The position numbers and the translations under genes were made by a program. A DNA stretch of 15,193 nt from Faucicola sp032089155 (GTDB lineage: Bacteria; Pseudomonadota; Gammaproteobacteria; Pseudomonadales; Moraxellaceae), in the NCBI GenBank assembly GCA_032089155.1, contig DAMDEV010000054.1, positions 1 through 15,193 on the forward strand, given 5' to 3'. Shown piece after piece: positions 1 through 6,969 of this stretch; the first letter of the stretch is position 1; the number at the start of each line of letters is the position of its first letter. The notes beneath the pieces are model-generated. The model was not told the origin of the DNA. It saw only the letters and a program-made list of their open reading frames with translations, and searched no databases.

Positions 1-1205
1 TGCAACATGCGTTTGCGATGTTCGGGGCAACGGTGCTTGCGCCGTTATTGATGGGCTTTGATGCCAACCTTGCGATTTTGATGGCGGGACTCAGTACGGT
101 GCTGTTTTTCTTTTTAACCGGTGGGCGAGTACCCAGTTATTTAGGGTCAAGTTTTGCGCTTATCGCGCCCGTGATTACCGCGACGGCTTATACAGGCTCA
201 GGCTTTAACGGTAATTTATCCATGGCGCTCGGTGGTATTTTTGTCTGTGGTATTTTTTATGCCATGGTTGGATTACTGGTGATGAAAACAGGGGTTGGCT
301 GGATTGAGAAACTCATGCCGCCTGTGGTAACCGGTGCGATTGTGATGATTATCGGGCTAAATTTGGCGCCAGTGACGATCAAAGGCGTGTCGGGCAACCA
401 GTTTGATAGTTGGGTAGCGTTGATGACGGTGCTGTGTATCAGTGCGGTCGCTGTGTTTAGCCGCGGTATGCTACGTCGTTTGTTGCTACTGATTGGTTTG
501 GTATTAGCGTATATAGCATATTTTGTGCTCACCAATGTGCTTGGGTATGGCAAGCCGATTGATTTTACCCCAGTTACTCAAGCAGCTTGGGTCGGATTAC
601 CGAATTTTTATCATCCGACATTTGATATCAACGCAATAATTTTGATTGCCCCGGTTGCCTTTATTTTAATCGCCGAAAATTTAGGCCATATCAAAGCGGT
701 AGAAGCCATGACAGGACAAGCGGTATCGCCTTATATGGGACGGGCGTTTTTCGCCGATGGGCTATGTACGGCGATGTCATCGAGCATGGGCGGTACGGGC
801 GTGACAACCTATGCGGAAAATATCGGCGTGATGGCAGTGACCAAAGTATACTCGACCACGGTTTTTGTGGTGGCAGGCTTGATTGCTGTGCTACTGGGGC
901 TGTCACCAAAATTTGGCGCGATTATCCATACCATCCCAGCGCCGTTACTTGGCGGTGCCTCTATCGTGGTGTTTGGGCTTATCACGGTAGCAGGGGTCAA
1001 AATTTGGCTGGATAATCACATTGATTTTAGCAAAAATGCTAATTTAATCATTGCTGCGGTGACCGTCATTATGGGGGCTGGGGATTTTAGCTTGCATATT
1101 GGACAATTTAATTTGGGCGGTATCGGTACTGCGACAGTGGTCGCCATCGTGTTAAATTTACTGTTTAGTCGCAGTGAAAAAACCAAATTGACGGTTTTGA
1201 AATAA
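1..1205 (+). CDS. NCS2-family uracil/pyrimidine permease (RutG/UraA type), 5' end cut by window
   Basis: This is an inner-membrane nucleobase transporter of the NCS2 (nucleobase-ascorbate) family, probably importing uracil or a related pyrimidine by proton symport. The frame is open to the left edge (first whole codon at base 3, reading QHAFAMFGATVLAPL). The Met at 18 is therefore internal, and roughly 20-30 N-terminal residues are missing. About 400 residues are visible, nearly all in hydrophobic segments. The two family glutamates that bind substrate are present in AENLGH (Glu codon 675-677) and TTYAENIGVMA (Glu codon 816-818). The flanking MGGTGVTTYAENIGVMAVTK and the HTIPAPLLGG segment are, from memory, closer to RutG than to classical UraA. 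No other rut or pyrimidine gene is visible, so the substrate is inferred from family. A hairpin follows the stop. Confidence 0.9.
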   Translation, partial: QHAFAMFGATVLAPLLMGFDANLAILMAGLSTVLFFFLTGGRVPSYLGSSFALIAPVITATAYTGSGFNGNLSMALGGIFVCGIFYAMVGLLVMKTGVGWIEKLMPPVVTGAIVMIIGLNLAPVTIKGVSGNQFDSWVALMTVLCISAVAVFSRGMLRRLLLLIGLVLAYIAYFVLTNVLGYGKPIDFTPVTQAAWVGLPNFYHPTFDINAIILIAPVAFILIAENLGHIKAVEAMTGQAVSPYMGRAFFADGLCTAMSSSMGGTGVTTYAENIGVMAVTKVYSTTVFVVAGLIAVLLGLSPKFGAIIHTIPAPLLGGASIVVFGLITVAGVKIWLDNHIDFSKNANLIIAAVTVIMGAGDFSLHIGQFNLGGIGTATVVAIVLNLLFSRSEKTKLTVLK

Positions 1206-1212
1206 ACTAAAA

Positions 1213-1240
1213 AACGCCTTACTTTGGGTAGGGCGTTGTT
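1213..1240 (+). terminator. Probable rho-independent terminator after the permease
   Basis: Bases 1213-1222 pair with 1228-1237 (ten pairs, one of them a G-U wobble) around a 5-base loop, beginning 8 bases after the permease stop. The following T-run is short and interrupted (TTGTT), while an A-run precedes the stem, so as drawn the hairpin looks better on the minus strand. It is nevertheless well placed to end permease transcripts. Confidence 0.55.
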
Positions 1241-1244
1241 GCTG

Positions 1245-1268
1245 GATAAGCTGTTTGATAAGTTGTTT
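1245..1268 (+). repeat. 12-bp tandem duplication, 2 copies
   Basis: GATAAGCTGTTT (1245-1256) is followed directly by GATAAGTTGTTT (1257-1268), 11 of 12 bases identical. It lies in the spacer between the permease terminator and the CitE-like gene. It is one of about fourteen such arrays in the window. Confidence 0.75.
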
Positions 1269-1316
1269 ACCAAAAAGAAAAATATGTCACCAAAAATGGA
1301 CGAAAAAGGATGTCGC

Positions 1317-2180
1317 ATGAGCGAAAACAATGTAGCAAAACCCAAGGGATTGAGCGCAACCAGTTATTTGTTTGTACCGGCCATCAATATTGAGCGGGTG
1401 GAAAAAGCCTTTGCCCGTGGCGCAGATACGGTGATAATTGACTTAGAAGATGCGGTCAGTGATAGTGTCAAAATGCAATCACGTGACAATGTGGTCAATT
1501 ATTTAAGCGGCGCTGATGCCCAGCCTGTTTGGGTGCGTATCAATGCCGCGAGTAGCAACCACCAAGCGGGCGATATTGATTTGCTCAAATCTTTGCCAGC
1601 GTCTGCAATGAACAACGTGATTGGGGTAGTGCTACCCAAAGTCGAGCACGCCATAGAGATTGACCGCGTCCGTCATGCGCTCGCAAAACCCATGATTGCC
1701 TTGATTGAGACACCCAAAGGCATGGCAAATATACCCGACATCGCCGCTGCGGCAGGCTTGACTGCGCTCAGTTTTGGCTTTTTGGATATCTGTGAAAAAT
1801 TGGGCGTGCGCGCAGACAGCGAGGCAGGGCAGATGGTCGCCAACCAAATCCGTTATCAGCTAAGCTTGCATAGTGCTATCAATGCGCTCACCCCACCGAT
1901 TGAATGCGTGTACCCGCCTTTTAATGACGATGACGGATTGACTGAGCGTGTCAATGGGTGGCGCGATTTGGGTTTTTCAGGGATGCTATGTATTCATCCA
2001 AATCAGGTCGCGATTGTCAATGCACTGGCTAGACCCAGCCAAGCACAGCTTGCCTTTGCCAAAAAAGTGGCTGACCATTATGCACAGACAGGGCTTGCCG
2101 CATTTGCCATGGATGGACAGATGGTCGATACTCCAGTTATTGTGCAAGCGCAAAAGCTGATTCAAACATACCAATCCTAA
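1317..2180 (+). CDS. HpcH/HpaI aldolase / CitE-like lyase family protein
   Basis: This is a cytoplasmic Mg-dependent TIM-barrel C-C lyase or thioesterase acting on CoA thioesters (CitE-like; relatives include malyl-CoA/citramalyl-CoA lyases and malyl-CoA thioesterases). At 287 residues it has the family's usual length. Visible in order: SYLFVPA (16-22), the IDLEDAV motif (41-47), VRIN with the conserved Arg74, LPKVE (106-110), IETPKG with the metal-ligand candidate Glu131, FGFLDICEKLG with Asp157, and the C-terminal CIHPNQV. The start is set at ATG 1317, which has AAGGA six bases upstream. Longer readings from 1284 or 1224 run back into the repeat and terminator region and lack a better ribosome site. 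No citD, citF or CoA ligase is adjacent, so it is not part of a citrate lyase complex, and the actual substrate cannot be told. Confidence 0.85.
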   Translation: MSENNVAKPKGLSATSYLFVPAINIERVEKAFARGADTVIIDLEDAVSDSVKMQSRDNVVNYLSGADAQPVWVRINAASSNHQAGDIDLLKSLPASAMNNVIGVVLPKVEHAIEIDRVRHALAKPMIALIETPKGMANIPDIAAAAGLTALSFGFLDICEKLGVRADSEAGQMVANQIRYQLSLHSAINALTPPIECVYPPFNDDDGLTERVNGWRDLGFSGMLCIHPNQVAIVNALARPSQAQLAFAKKVADHYAQTGLAAFAMDGQMVDTPVIVQAQKLIQTYQS

Positions 2181-2207
2181 GCCTAATATCAAAACATAAT
2201 TCAACTT

Positions 2208-2252
2208 ATAACAACACAAACCATAACAAGGCAAACTATAACAAGGAAAATC
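2208..2252 (+). repeat. 15-bp tandem repeat, 3 copies, carrying the nfsA ribosome site
   Basis: Three head-to-tail 15-base units occupy 2208-2222, 2223-2237 and 2238-2252, each starting ATAACAA. The third copy ends exactly before the nfsA ATG and supplies its AAGGA ribosome-binding sequence (2243-2247). The second copy has the near-match AAGGC, and the first lacks it. The reading ATGACAAC at the start codon looks like the beginning of a fourth, diverged unit. Confidence 0.85.
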
Positions 2253-3029
2253 ATGACAACGCATAGTGAGCATAGTAACAGCAAACCCACACTAGAGACG
2301 ATACTCAATCATCGCTCGATTCGCAAATTTACCAACCAGCCAATAGATGCAGCAACGTTTGAGCAGCTTATCGAAGCGGGGATGGCAGGCTCATCATCGG
2401 GGTTTTTGCAGTCAGCAAGCATCATTCGGGTGACAGATGCAAAGCAGCGCTATGACATCCGCCGTATTTGCGCCGATGCCCAGCAAGCCAAAGACGGGGA
2501 AAAATACGGTCATCCCTATGTGGAGCAGTGTGCCGAGCTACTAATTTTTTGTATGGATAACCACCGCCACCAAACCCTTGTACCCAACGCGCAAATTGAT
2601 TGGACTGAAGTCACCATTGTTGGGGCGGTTGATGCAGCCATTATGGCGCAAAATCTGCTACTAGCAGCTGAGAGCATGGGATTGGGTGGTGTGTATTTAG
2701 GCAGCGTCCGCAATGACATCAGACGGATGGGCGACATACTCAAACTGCCACAAGGCGTCGTGCCGCTATTTGGCATGGCATTGGGTTATCCTGACCAAAA
2801 CCCTGCCATGCGTCCACGTTTGCCAAAGGCATTGGTAGTTTCCACCAACCAATATGAACCAGCCGACAAATCCGCATTAGACCAGTATAACCAAACCGTT
2901 GCAGATTATTATGCGGCGCGTGGTCAAGCAGGGTCAGATTGGGTGCAAACTATTGAAAGTTATTTGGATAAACCCGTCCGTCCCGAGGTGTTGCCTTATC
3001 TTAACCAACAAGGCTATGCCAAAAAATAA
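2253..3029 (+). CDS. nfsA: Oxygen-insensitive NADPH nitroreductase (NfsA)
   Basis: This is an FMN-dependent cytoplasmic enzyme that reduces nitro-aromatics and other electron acceptors by two-electron steps using NADPH. At 258 residues it is slightly longer than E. coli NfsA (240), and the extra length is partly at the N-terminus. Conserved NfsA stretches are HRSIRKF (20-26, FMN phosphate binding), SSSGFLQSASIIRVTD (47-62), VDAAIMAQN (126-134), GLGGVYLGSVRN (143-154) and PLFGMALGYP (171-180). The C-terminus also fits (RPEVLPYLNQQGYAKK, compared from memory with RPFILDYLHKQGWATR). The start is supported by AAGGA five bases upstream, inside the 15-bp repeat. It lies 72 bases after the CitE-like gene in the same direction and could be co-transcribed; a strong terminator follows. 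Confidence 0.95.
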   Translation: MTTHSEHSNSKPTLETILNHRSIRKFTNQPIDAATFEQLIEAGMAGSSSGFLQSASIIRVTDAKQRYDIRRICADAQQAKDGEKYGHPYVEQCAELLIFCMDNHRHQTLVPNAQIDWTEVTIVGAVDAAIMAQNLLLAAESMGLGGVYLGSVRNDIRRMGDILKLPQGVVPLFGMALGYPDQNPAMRPRLPKALVVSTNQYEPADKSALDQYNQTVADYYAARGQAGSDWVQTIESYLDKPVRPEVLPYLNQQGYAKK

Positions 3030-3070
3030 TCCAAAGCTCAATCAACAAACTCATCTAAAAAAACGATGTA

Positions 3071-3096
3071 AAAAAGGACGCTTAGGCGTCCTTTTT
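3071..3096 (+). terminator. Bidirectional terminator between nfsA and purB
   Basis: A perfect 11-pair stem (3071-3081 with 3086-3096) closes on the tetraloop TTAG. It has an A-run on the left and a T-run on the right, so it works in both directions for the convergent genes nfsA (plus) and purB (minus). Confidence 0.93.
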
Positions 3097-3112
3097 GATG
3101 AGCGAAAAAGTC

Positions 3113-4495
3113 TTATTTTAATAAATTTTTCAAATTTTTGGCTTGCTCTGCTGCATTACCGGTATAAGTGGCAGGGGTCAAATCAGCCAAACGTTGACGC
3201 TCAGCTTCTGGTACGGCTGTCAGTTCATCACCATTGACAAAGTTGACCATCATCTCACGGGTCATGGCTTGACCGCGGGTCAAGGCTTTTAGTTTCTCAT
3301 AGGGTTTTTCAACATTGTAGCGACGCATCACGGTTTGGATTGGCTCTGCCAATACTTCTTGTGCAAGCGCTAGATCTTCATTGAGACGATTGGCGTTAAG
3401 CTCTAATTTACCAATACCTTTTAAGCAGGCGTCAAAGGCAATCAGACTTTGGGCAAAACCCACTCCCATATTGCGAAGGACTGTCGAGTCGGTCAAGTCG
3501 CGCTGCATACGAGAAATTGGCAGTTTTTCACCCAAATGCGCGAGCATGGCATTGGCAATACCCAGATTACCTTCTGAGTTTTCAAAGTCAATTGGGTTGA
3601 CTTTGTGTGGCATGGTGGATGAGCCCACTTCGCCATCTTTGAGCTTTTGTTTGAAATAACCCAAGGAGATATATGTCCATACATCACGGTTAAAATCAAT
3701 CAAAATGGTATTGTAACGGCGCAGGGCGTCAAACAATTCGGCGATATAGTCATGTGGCTCAATTTGGGTGGTATAGGGATTAAAGGTCAACCCAAGACTG
3801 GTGACAAAGTGTTCGGCATTTTTTGCCCAGTCGATTTGTGGGTAGGCTGACAGGTGCGCGTTGTAGTTGCCCACTGCACCATTGATTTTACCTAGCAATT
3901 CTACGTTGTTAAATTGCTTGAGTTGGCGATGCAGGCGGTACGCCACGTTTGCCATTTCTTTACCCAAAGTTGTTGGGCTCGCGGTTTGCCCATGCGTGCG
4001 TGAGAGCATGGGTTGGTCGGCATGGGTTTCGGCGAGTGCGGCAATCTCATCAATGATTTTTTGCATCGTTTGCGCCAGTACGTCGCGACCAGATTTTAAC
4101 ATCAACGCGTGCGATAAGTTATTGATGTCTTCAGAGGTACAAGCAAAATGGATGAATTCACCCGCGTCTTTTAGCGCATCGATGTCGGCAATTTTTTCTT
4201 TTAAAAAGTATTCAACGGCTTTGACATCATGGTTGGTGGTGCGTTCGATGTCTTTGATACGCATCGCGTCTGCTTCGCTAAAATTGGCTACAATCGCATC
4301 CAAGCGCTCATTGGTCGCTGCCGAAAAAGGCTGAATTTCATGAATATCTGCATGATTGGCAAGGGTCTGCAACCAGCGCACTTCCACCGTCACACGGGCA
4401 TGAATCAAGCCAAATTCTGACAGGTAAGGACGTAAACTATCCACTTTACTGGCATAGCGACCATCAATAGGTGAAAGAGCGGTCAAAGTATTCAT
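3113..4495 (-). CDS. purB: Adenylosuccinate lyase
   Basis: This cytoplasmic homotetrameric enzyme catalyses two beta-eliminations in purine synthesis: SAICAR to AICAR, and adenylosuccinate to AMP, each releasing fumarate. At 460 residues it matches E. coli PurB (456) along its whole length. Key features are SPIDGRY (8-14), TTNHDVKAVEYFLKEK (86-101), TSEDINNLSHALML (120-133), the catalytic-acid loop SRTHGQ with His168, and the fumarase/ASL signature GSSTMPHKVNP (291-301) with the catalytic-base serine. The reading extends one codon upstream to a TTG at 4498, but AGGA lies seven bases before ATG 4495 and only four before the TTG, so I use the ATG. An extended -10 promoter lies about 50 bases upstream. 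The gene ends at a shared terminator with nfsA. Confidence 0.97.
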   Translation of the reverse strand: MNTLTALSPIDGRYASKVDSLRPYLSEFGLIHARVTVEVRWLQTLANHADIHEIQPFSAATNERLDAIVANFSEADAMRIKDIERTTNHDVKAVEYFLKEKIADIDALKDAGEFIHFACTSEDINNLSHALMLKSGRDVLAQTMQKIIDEIAALAETHADQPMLSRTHGQTASPTTLGKEMANVAYRLHRQLKQFNNVELLGKINGAVGNYNAHLSAYPQIDWAKNAEHFVTSLGLTFNPYTTQIEPHDYIAELFDALRRYNTILIDFNRDVWTYISLGYFKQKLKDGEVGSSTMPHKVNPIDFENSEGNLGIANAMLAHLGEKLPISRMQRDLTDSTVLRNMGVGFAQSLIAFDACLKGIGKLELNANRLNEDLALAQEVLAEPIQTVMRRYNVEKPYEKLKALTRGQAMTREMMVNFVNGDELTAVPEAERQRLADLTPATYTGNAAEQAKNLKNLLK

Positions 4496-4543
4496 CAAAT
4501 AATCCTAATCGGTTAAATAAAGGGTTAACGTAAAAGTGCCTGC

Positions 4544-4552
4544 ATTATAGCA
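4544..4552 (-). promoter_or_regulatory. Candidate purB promoter, extended -10 element
   Basis: On the minus strand TGCTATAAT is a perfect TATAAT preceded by the TGn extension. It lies roughly 50 bases before the purB start, implying transcription from about 4537. No convincing -35 is seen at 16-18 bases, which is compatible with an extended -10 promoter. No PurR-like palindrome is apparent. Confidence 0.6.
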
Positions 4553-4575
4553 AACTATCACAACGTGGACTACCG

Positions 4576-5607
4576 CTAGCGTTGCTTGGCAAACAGCACA
4601 AGCCCAATAATCACCAACGCAATCCCCACAAAACTTAAGCCTGATGGCATGGGCGTGTGCAGCAGCAACATACCGCCTAACAACGCAAAAATAATTTCAC
4701 TGCCTTGCGTGGCATCGACGGCGGCCAGTTGTTGTGGCTGTTTGGCAAGACTACGGGCATGTAAAAAAGTGGTCGTACCGAGCACACCTGCCATCAAGGC
4801 AACCAAAAAACTAATGGTCATTTGTGAGACACTGGGCGCGGGCGGTTGTACCATAAAGCCTAATACCAACCACATTGGCAATGACCCTAGCGACATCAGC
4901 CAGACTTTATGGAGGGGATTTGATAGCAGTGGGGAAGTCACTTGCGGCACTTTTTGTAGCAATTTGCTCGTTGCCAATTTGCTGGTTTCATTGTTCGCTG
5001 CCTTGCTTATTTCATGGGTATCATGGGTAGAGTCCCCTTTGGGTTGTCCTGCTTGCCAAATCAACTGATTACCTAAGGGAAAACAAAAACTGGCAATAAA
5101 GGCAGGTAGCGCACCAAATAGCAACAAAGCATGCCAATCAGTGCCTTGGCTCGTGCTATGCCTTAACCCTTCACCCACATTGGCAAGTACCACACCGATA
5201 AATACAATCACCGAATAGACAATGACTTTTTTTTGAAATGATTGTCCAAAAAAACTCAGCACCACCAAGCTTGCCACCACAGTGAATAAATAGGTCGCGG
5301 CAATCACCCACCCTTGTGCATAATCCGCCGCAAACGCCAGCAGTCCATACGTGCCAAGTCCAATGCCGCCGGTCACACACCAAAACTGCCAATGACTGGC
5401 AAATAGTTTACATAGTTCTAGTAGCTTGGACGGATTGAGTTTGTTTTGCAGCAAAATAAAAACCGATAACAACAGCCACATAAAAAAACAGCGAAAACTT
5501 GCTGACCAAAACCAATGTCCGCCTTGTACACTCATCAATTGATAGAGTACAAACGACGTGCTAAAAAAAGCCGACGCAATCAGCCCCCAAACAATCATTT
5601 TCCCCAT
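4576..5607 (-). CDS. EamA/DMT-superfamily efflux transporter (multidrug resistance efflux family)
   Basis: This is an inner-membrane protein of 343 residues with about ten hydrophobic segments in two halves, the usual build of the drug/metabolite transporter superfamily. The N-terminus (MGKMIVWGLIASAFFSTSFV) and the repeated half (SEIIFALLGGMLLL, then GIALVIIGLVLFAKQR) resemble the 'multidrug resistance efflux transporter' group; the substrate is unknown. The two halves are joined by a long polar loop (about residues 185-234, rich in S, T, K and N) that contains a duplicated TSKL motif encoded by a 15-bp tandem repeat. The ATG at 5607 has only a weak AGG upstream. The stop is 80 bases before purB, and queE lies 59 bases upstream in the same direction. 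No terminator is seen between queE and this gene. Confidence 0.85.
   Translation of the reverse strand: MGKMIVWGLIASAFFSTSFVLYQLMSVQGGHWFWSASFRCFFMWLLLSVFILLQNKLNPSKLLELCKLFASHWQFWCVTGGIGLGTYGLLAFAADYAQGWVIAATYLFTVVASLVVLSFFGQSFQKKVIVYSVIVFIGVVLANVGEGLRHSTSQGTDWHALLLFGALPAFIASFCFPLGNQLIWQAGQPKGDSTHDTHEISKAANNETSKLATSKLLQKVPQVTSPLLSNPLHKVWLMSLGSLPMWLVLGFMVQPPAPSVSQMTISFLVALMAGVLGTTTFLHARSLAKQPQQLAAVDATQGSEIIFALLGGMLLLHTPMPSGLSFVGIALVIIGLVLFAKQR
4960..4989 (+). repeat. 15-bp tandem duplication inside the DMT transporter loop
   Basis: CAATTTGCTCGTTGC (4960-4974) is followed by CAATTTGCTGGTTTC (4975-4989), 13 of 15 bases identical. On the minus strand it encodes ETSKL-ATSKL in the polar loop between the two transporter halves, so the duplication preserves the frame. 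Confidence 0.75.
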
Positions 5608-5646
5608 TGGCCTGATATTTCCCTAAGTTGTGTTCTAACGATTTGA

Positions 5647-5674
5647 CAGTGGTTATTTGGCAGTGGCTATTTGC
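5647..5674 (+). repeat. 14-bp tandem duplication over the queE stop
   Basis: CAGTGGTTATTTGG (5647-5660) is followed by CAGTGGCTATTTGC (5661-5674), 12 of 14 identical. The right copy contains the queE stop codon (5667-5669) and the left copy lies in the spacer, so the end of the gene appears to have been duplicated outward. Confidence 0.75.
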
Positions 5675-6389
5675 CTTTGGCATCTGCCCAAATGATTTTA
5701 TGCAGTTGCAGTTGAAAACGCACTGGCAGGGCATCGGCAAGTATCCATTCTGCTAATTCAGTGGCAAGGGTAGGTACATTGGCTTGACGTTCTTCCACAT
5801 TAAACATCGGAGAAAACCATACCGTTGCGACTTTTTTATCCAGTTGGTAGTCTGCTAGGATTTGTTTTGACCAGTCATAATCGTCGCGATTCATAATGAC
5901 AAATTTGATTTGGTCATGGGCAGTTAAGTAGGGGAGGTTTTGCCACAGATTCTTATCGGCTTCTTGAGAGCTTGGGGTTTTGATATCCATGACCTTAGAT
6001 ACCGCCGTTGGCACCTCTGCCACGGACAGCGCGCCCGAAGTTTCAAGCGAAATCTCATAGCCATGCGCCAGTAGCAAATTCATCAAAGCGATTGCATTGG
6101 GCTGGGCTAAAGGTTCGCCACCTGTCAAACAAATACGCTGGCACGGAAAACTCTGACACACTGCCAAAATCCCTGCCAAACTCATGCGCTCGCCGCCGAC
6201 AAAGGCATATTCGGTATCACAATACACGCAGCGCAGCGGGCAGCCTGTCAAGCGAATAAAAATCGTCGGCAATCCTGCGCTCAAGGCTTCACCTTGCAGC
6301 GAATAAAAAATCTCAGTGATTTTAAGTCCTGCTTCGGGGTCAGTGGTGGGAATGGCGGTATTGCGGATGGGTAGCGTTGAATTTGGCAT
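5667..6389 (-). CDS. queE: 7-carboxy-7-deazaguanine synthase
   Basis: This radical-SAM enzyme converts 6-carboxytetrahydropterin to 7-carboxy-7-deazaguanine in the queuosine (preQ0) pathway. It has 240 residues. The cluster-binding motif is C50-x3-C54-x2-C57 in TGCPLRCVYCDTEYAF. Also seen are ITEIFYSLQGE (24-34), LTGGEPL (88-94) for SAM binding, SLETSG (the E-T-S-G strand), and DIKTPSS. The N-terminus carries about 20 residues before the core that many QueE proteins lack. No ATG, GTG or TTG lies closer to the core, and no Shine-Dalgarno sequence is visible before 6389, so the start is not firm. queC, queD and queF are not nearby, so the pathway genes are scattered. The end overlaps a 14-bp duplication. 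Confidence 0.95.
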   Translation of the reverse strand: MPNSTLPIRNTAIPTTDPEAGLKITEIFYSLQGEALSAGLPTIFIRLTGCPLRCVYCDTEYAFVGGERMSLAGILAVCQSFPCQRICLTGGEPLAQPNAIALMNLLLAHGYEISLETSGALSVAEVPTAVSKVMDIKTPSSQEADKNLWQNLPYLTAHDQIKFVIMNRDDYDWSKQILADYQLDKKVATVWFSPMFNVEERQANVPTLATELAEWILADALPVRFQLQLHKIIWADAKGK

Positions 6390-6461
6390 AAATGTGATTA
6401 ACTAATAAAAATTAGCGTTTATTTTATCAAATTTATGCCAATAAATCTTTGTGTTCAGCGG

Positions 6462-6866
6462 TTAAAGCAATTTCATTTCGGTTAACACGTCCACTGCAGC
6501 ACGATAGGCTTCTTGTGCCGCTGGTGCACCGCAGTAAGGTAGACTATGTAGTAGCACTTCTTGAATTTCTGCCACGCTTGCGCCGTTATTAATCGCCCCG
6601 CGAATATGACCTTTTAGTTCTGTTGGGGATTTTTGCGCGATTAAAAATGCCATGGTGATTAGCGAGCGGGTTTTACGGTCTATCCCTTTTCCATCAGTGC
6701 CGTCACGTTGCCATGTTGAGCCCCACGCGTGTTCATTGATCCAGTCTTGCAGCGGAGCGGTAAATTCGGTGACTTGTGACATGGCACGCTCCACATGCGC
6801 TTCGCCCATGACTTGTTTGCGTACCGCAATGCCGTTGTCATACGCGGTGTTTTGTTGTGACGACAT
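6462..6866 (-). CDS. pcaC: Carboxymuconolactone decarboxylase family protein (PcaC-like)
   Basis: This small all-alpha protein (134 residues) matches 4-carboxymuconolactone decarboxylase, which decarboxylates gamma-carboxymuconolactone in the protocatechuate branch of the beta-ketoadipate pathway. Diagnostic stretches are VRKQVMGEAHVERA, FTAPLQDWINEHAWG, IDRKTRSLITMAFL, ELKGHIRGAINNGAS and LPYCGAPAAQEAYRAA. It lacks the CxxC of AhpD peroxidases. Between the tryptophan-rich segment and the DRKTRSL helix it has a glycine-rich stretch (DGTDGKG) that is longer than the RPG I remember from typical PcaC proteins. AAAGGA six bases before ATG 6866 supports the start. No other pca gene is in the window, so its role in protocatechuate degradation is by family only; the symbol is tentative. 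Confidence 0.85.
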   Translation of the reverse strand: MSSQQNTAYDNGIAVRKQVMGEAHVERAMSQVTEFTAPLQDWINEHAWGSTWQRDGTDGKGIDRKTRSLITMAFLIAQKSPTELKGHIRGAINNGASVAEIQEVLLHSLPYCGAPAAQEAYRAAVDVLTEMKLL

Positions 6867-6881
6867 ACTTTTTCCTTTAAT

Positions 6882-6919
6882 AAAGGCTATAAAATTTGCT
6901 AAAGGCTATAAAAAAAGCA
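6882..6919 (+). repeat. 19-bp direct repeat upstream of the PcaC-like gene
   Basis: AAAGGCTATAAAA occurs at 6882-6894 and 6901-6913 with a 19-base period; the rest of the unit has diverged. It fills the spacer between the dapD terminator and the ribosome site of the minus-strand PcaC-like gene. It could therefore be promoter or operator DNA, or simply a duplication. Confidence 0.75.
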
Positions 6920-6939
6920 AACCATGGCTGATTTGCTTT
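6914..6939 (-). terminator. Rho-independent terminator of dapD
   Basis: Bases 6914-6921 pair with 6932-6939 (eight pairs), and the 10-base loop can add two more pairs. Read on the minus strand, the hairpin begins about 30 bases after the dapD stop and runs into a T-run of about seven, giving a standard terminator. Confidence 0.75.
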
Positions 6940-6969
6940 AAATAATTTACTGTTATCTTGACTCAAAAT

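Noticed and set aside
1224..1316. Longer N-terminus for the CitE-like protein
   Set aside because: The extension starts inside the terminator hairpin and translates a 12-bp tandem repeat; ATG 1317 has a good ribosome site and gives the usual family length.
3867..4334. 155-codon plus-strand reading frame inside purB
   Set aside because: It lies wholly opposite a full-length, well-conserved purB, with no ribosome site or recognisable product; it is an antisense shadow.
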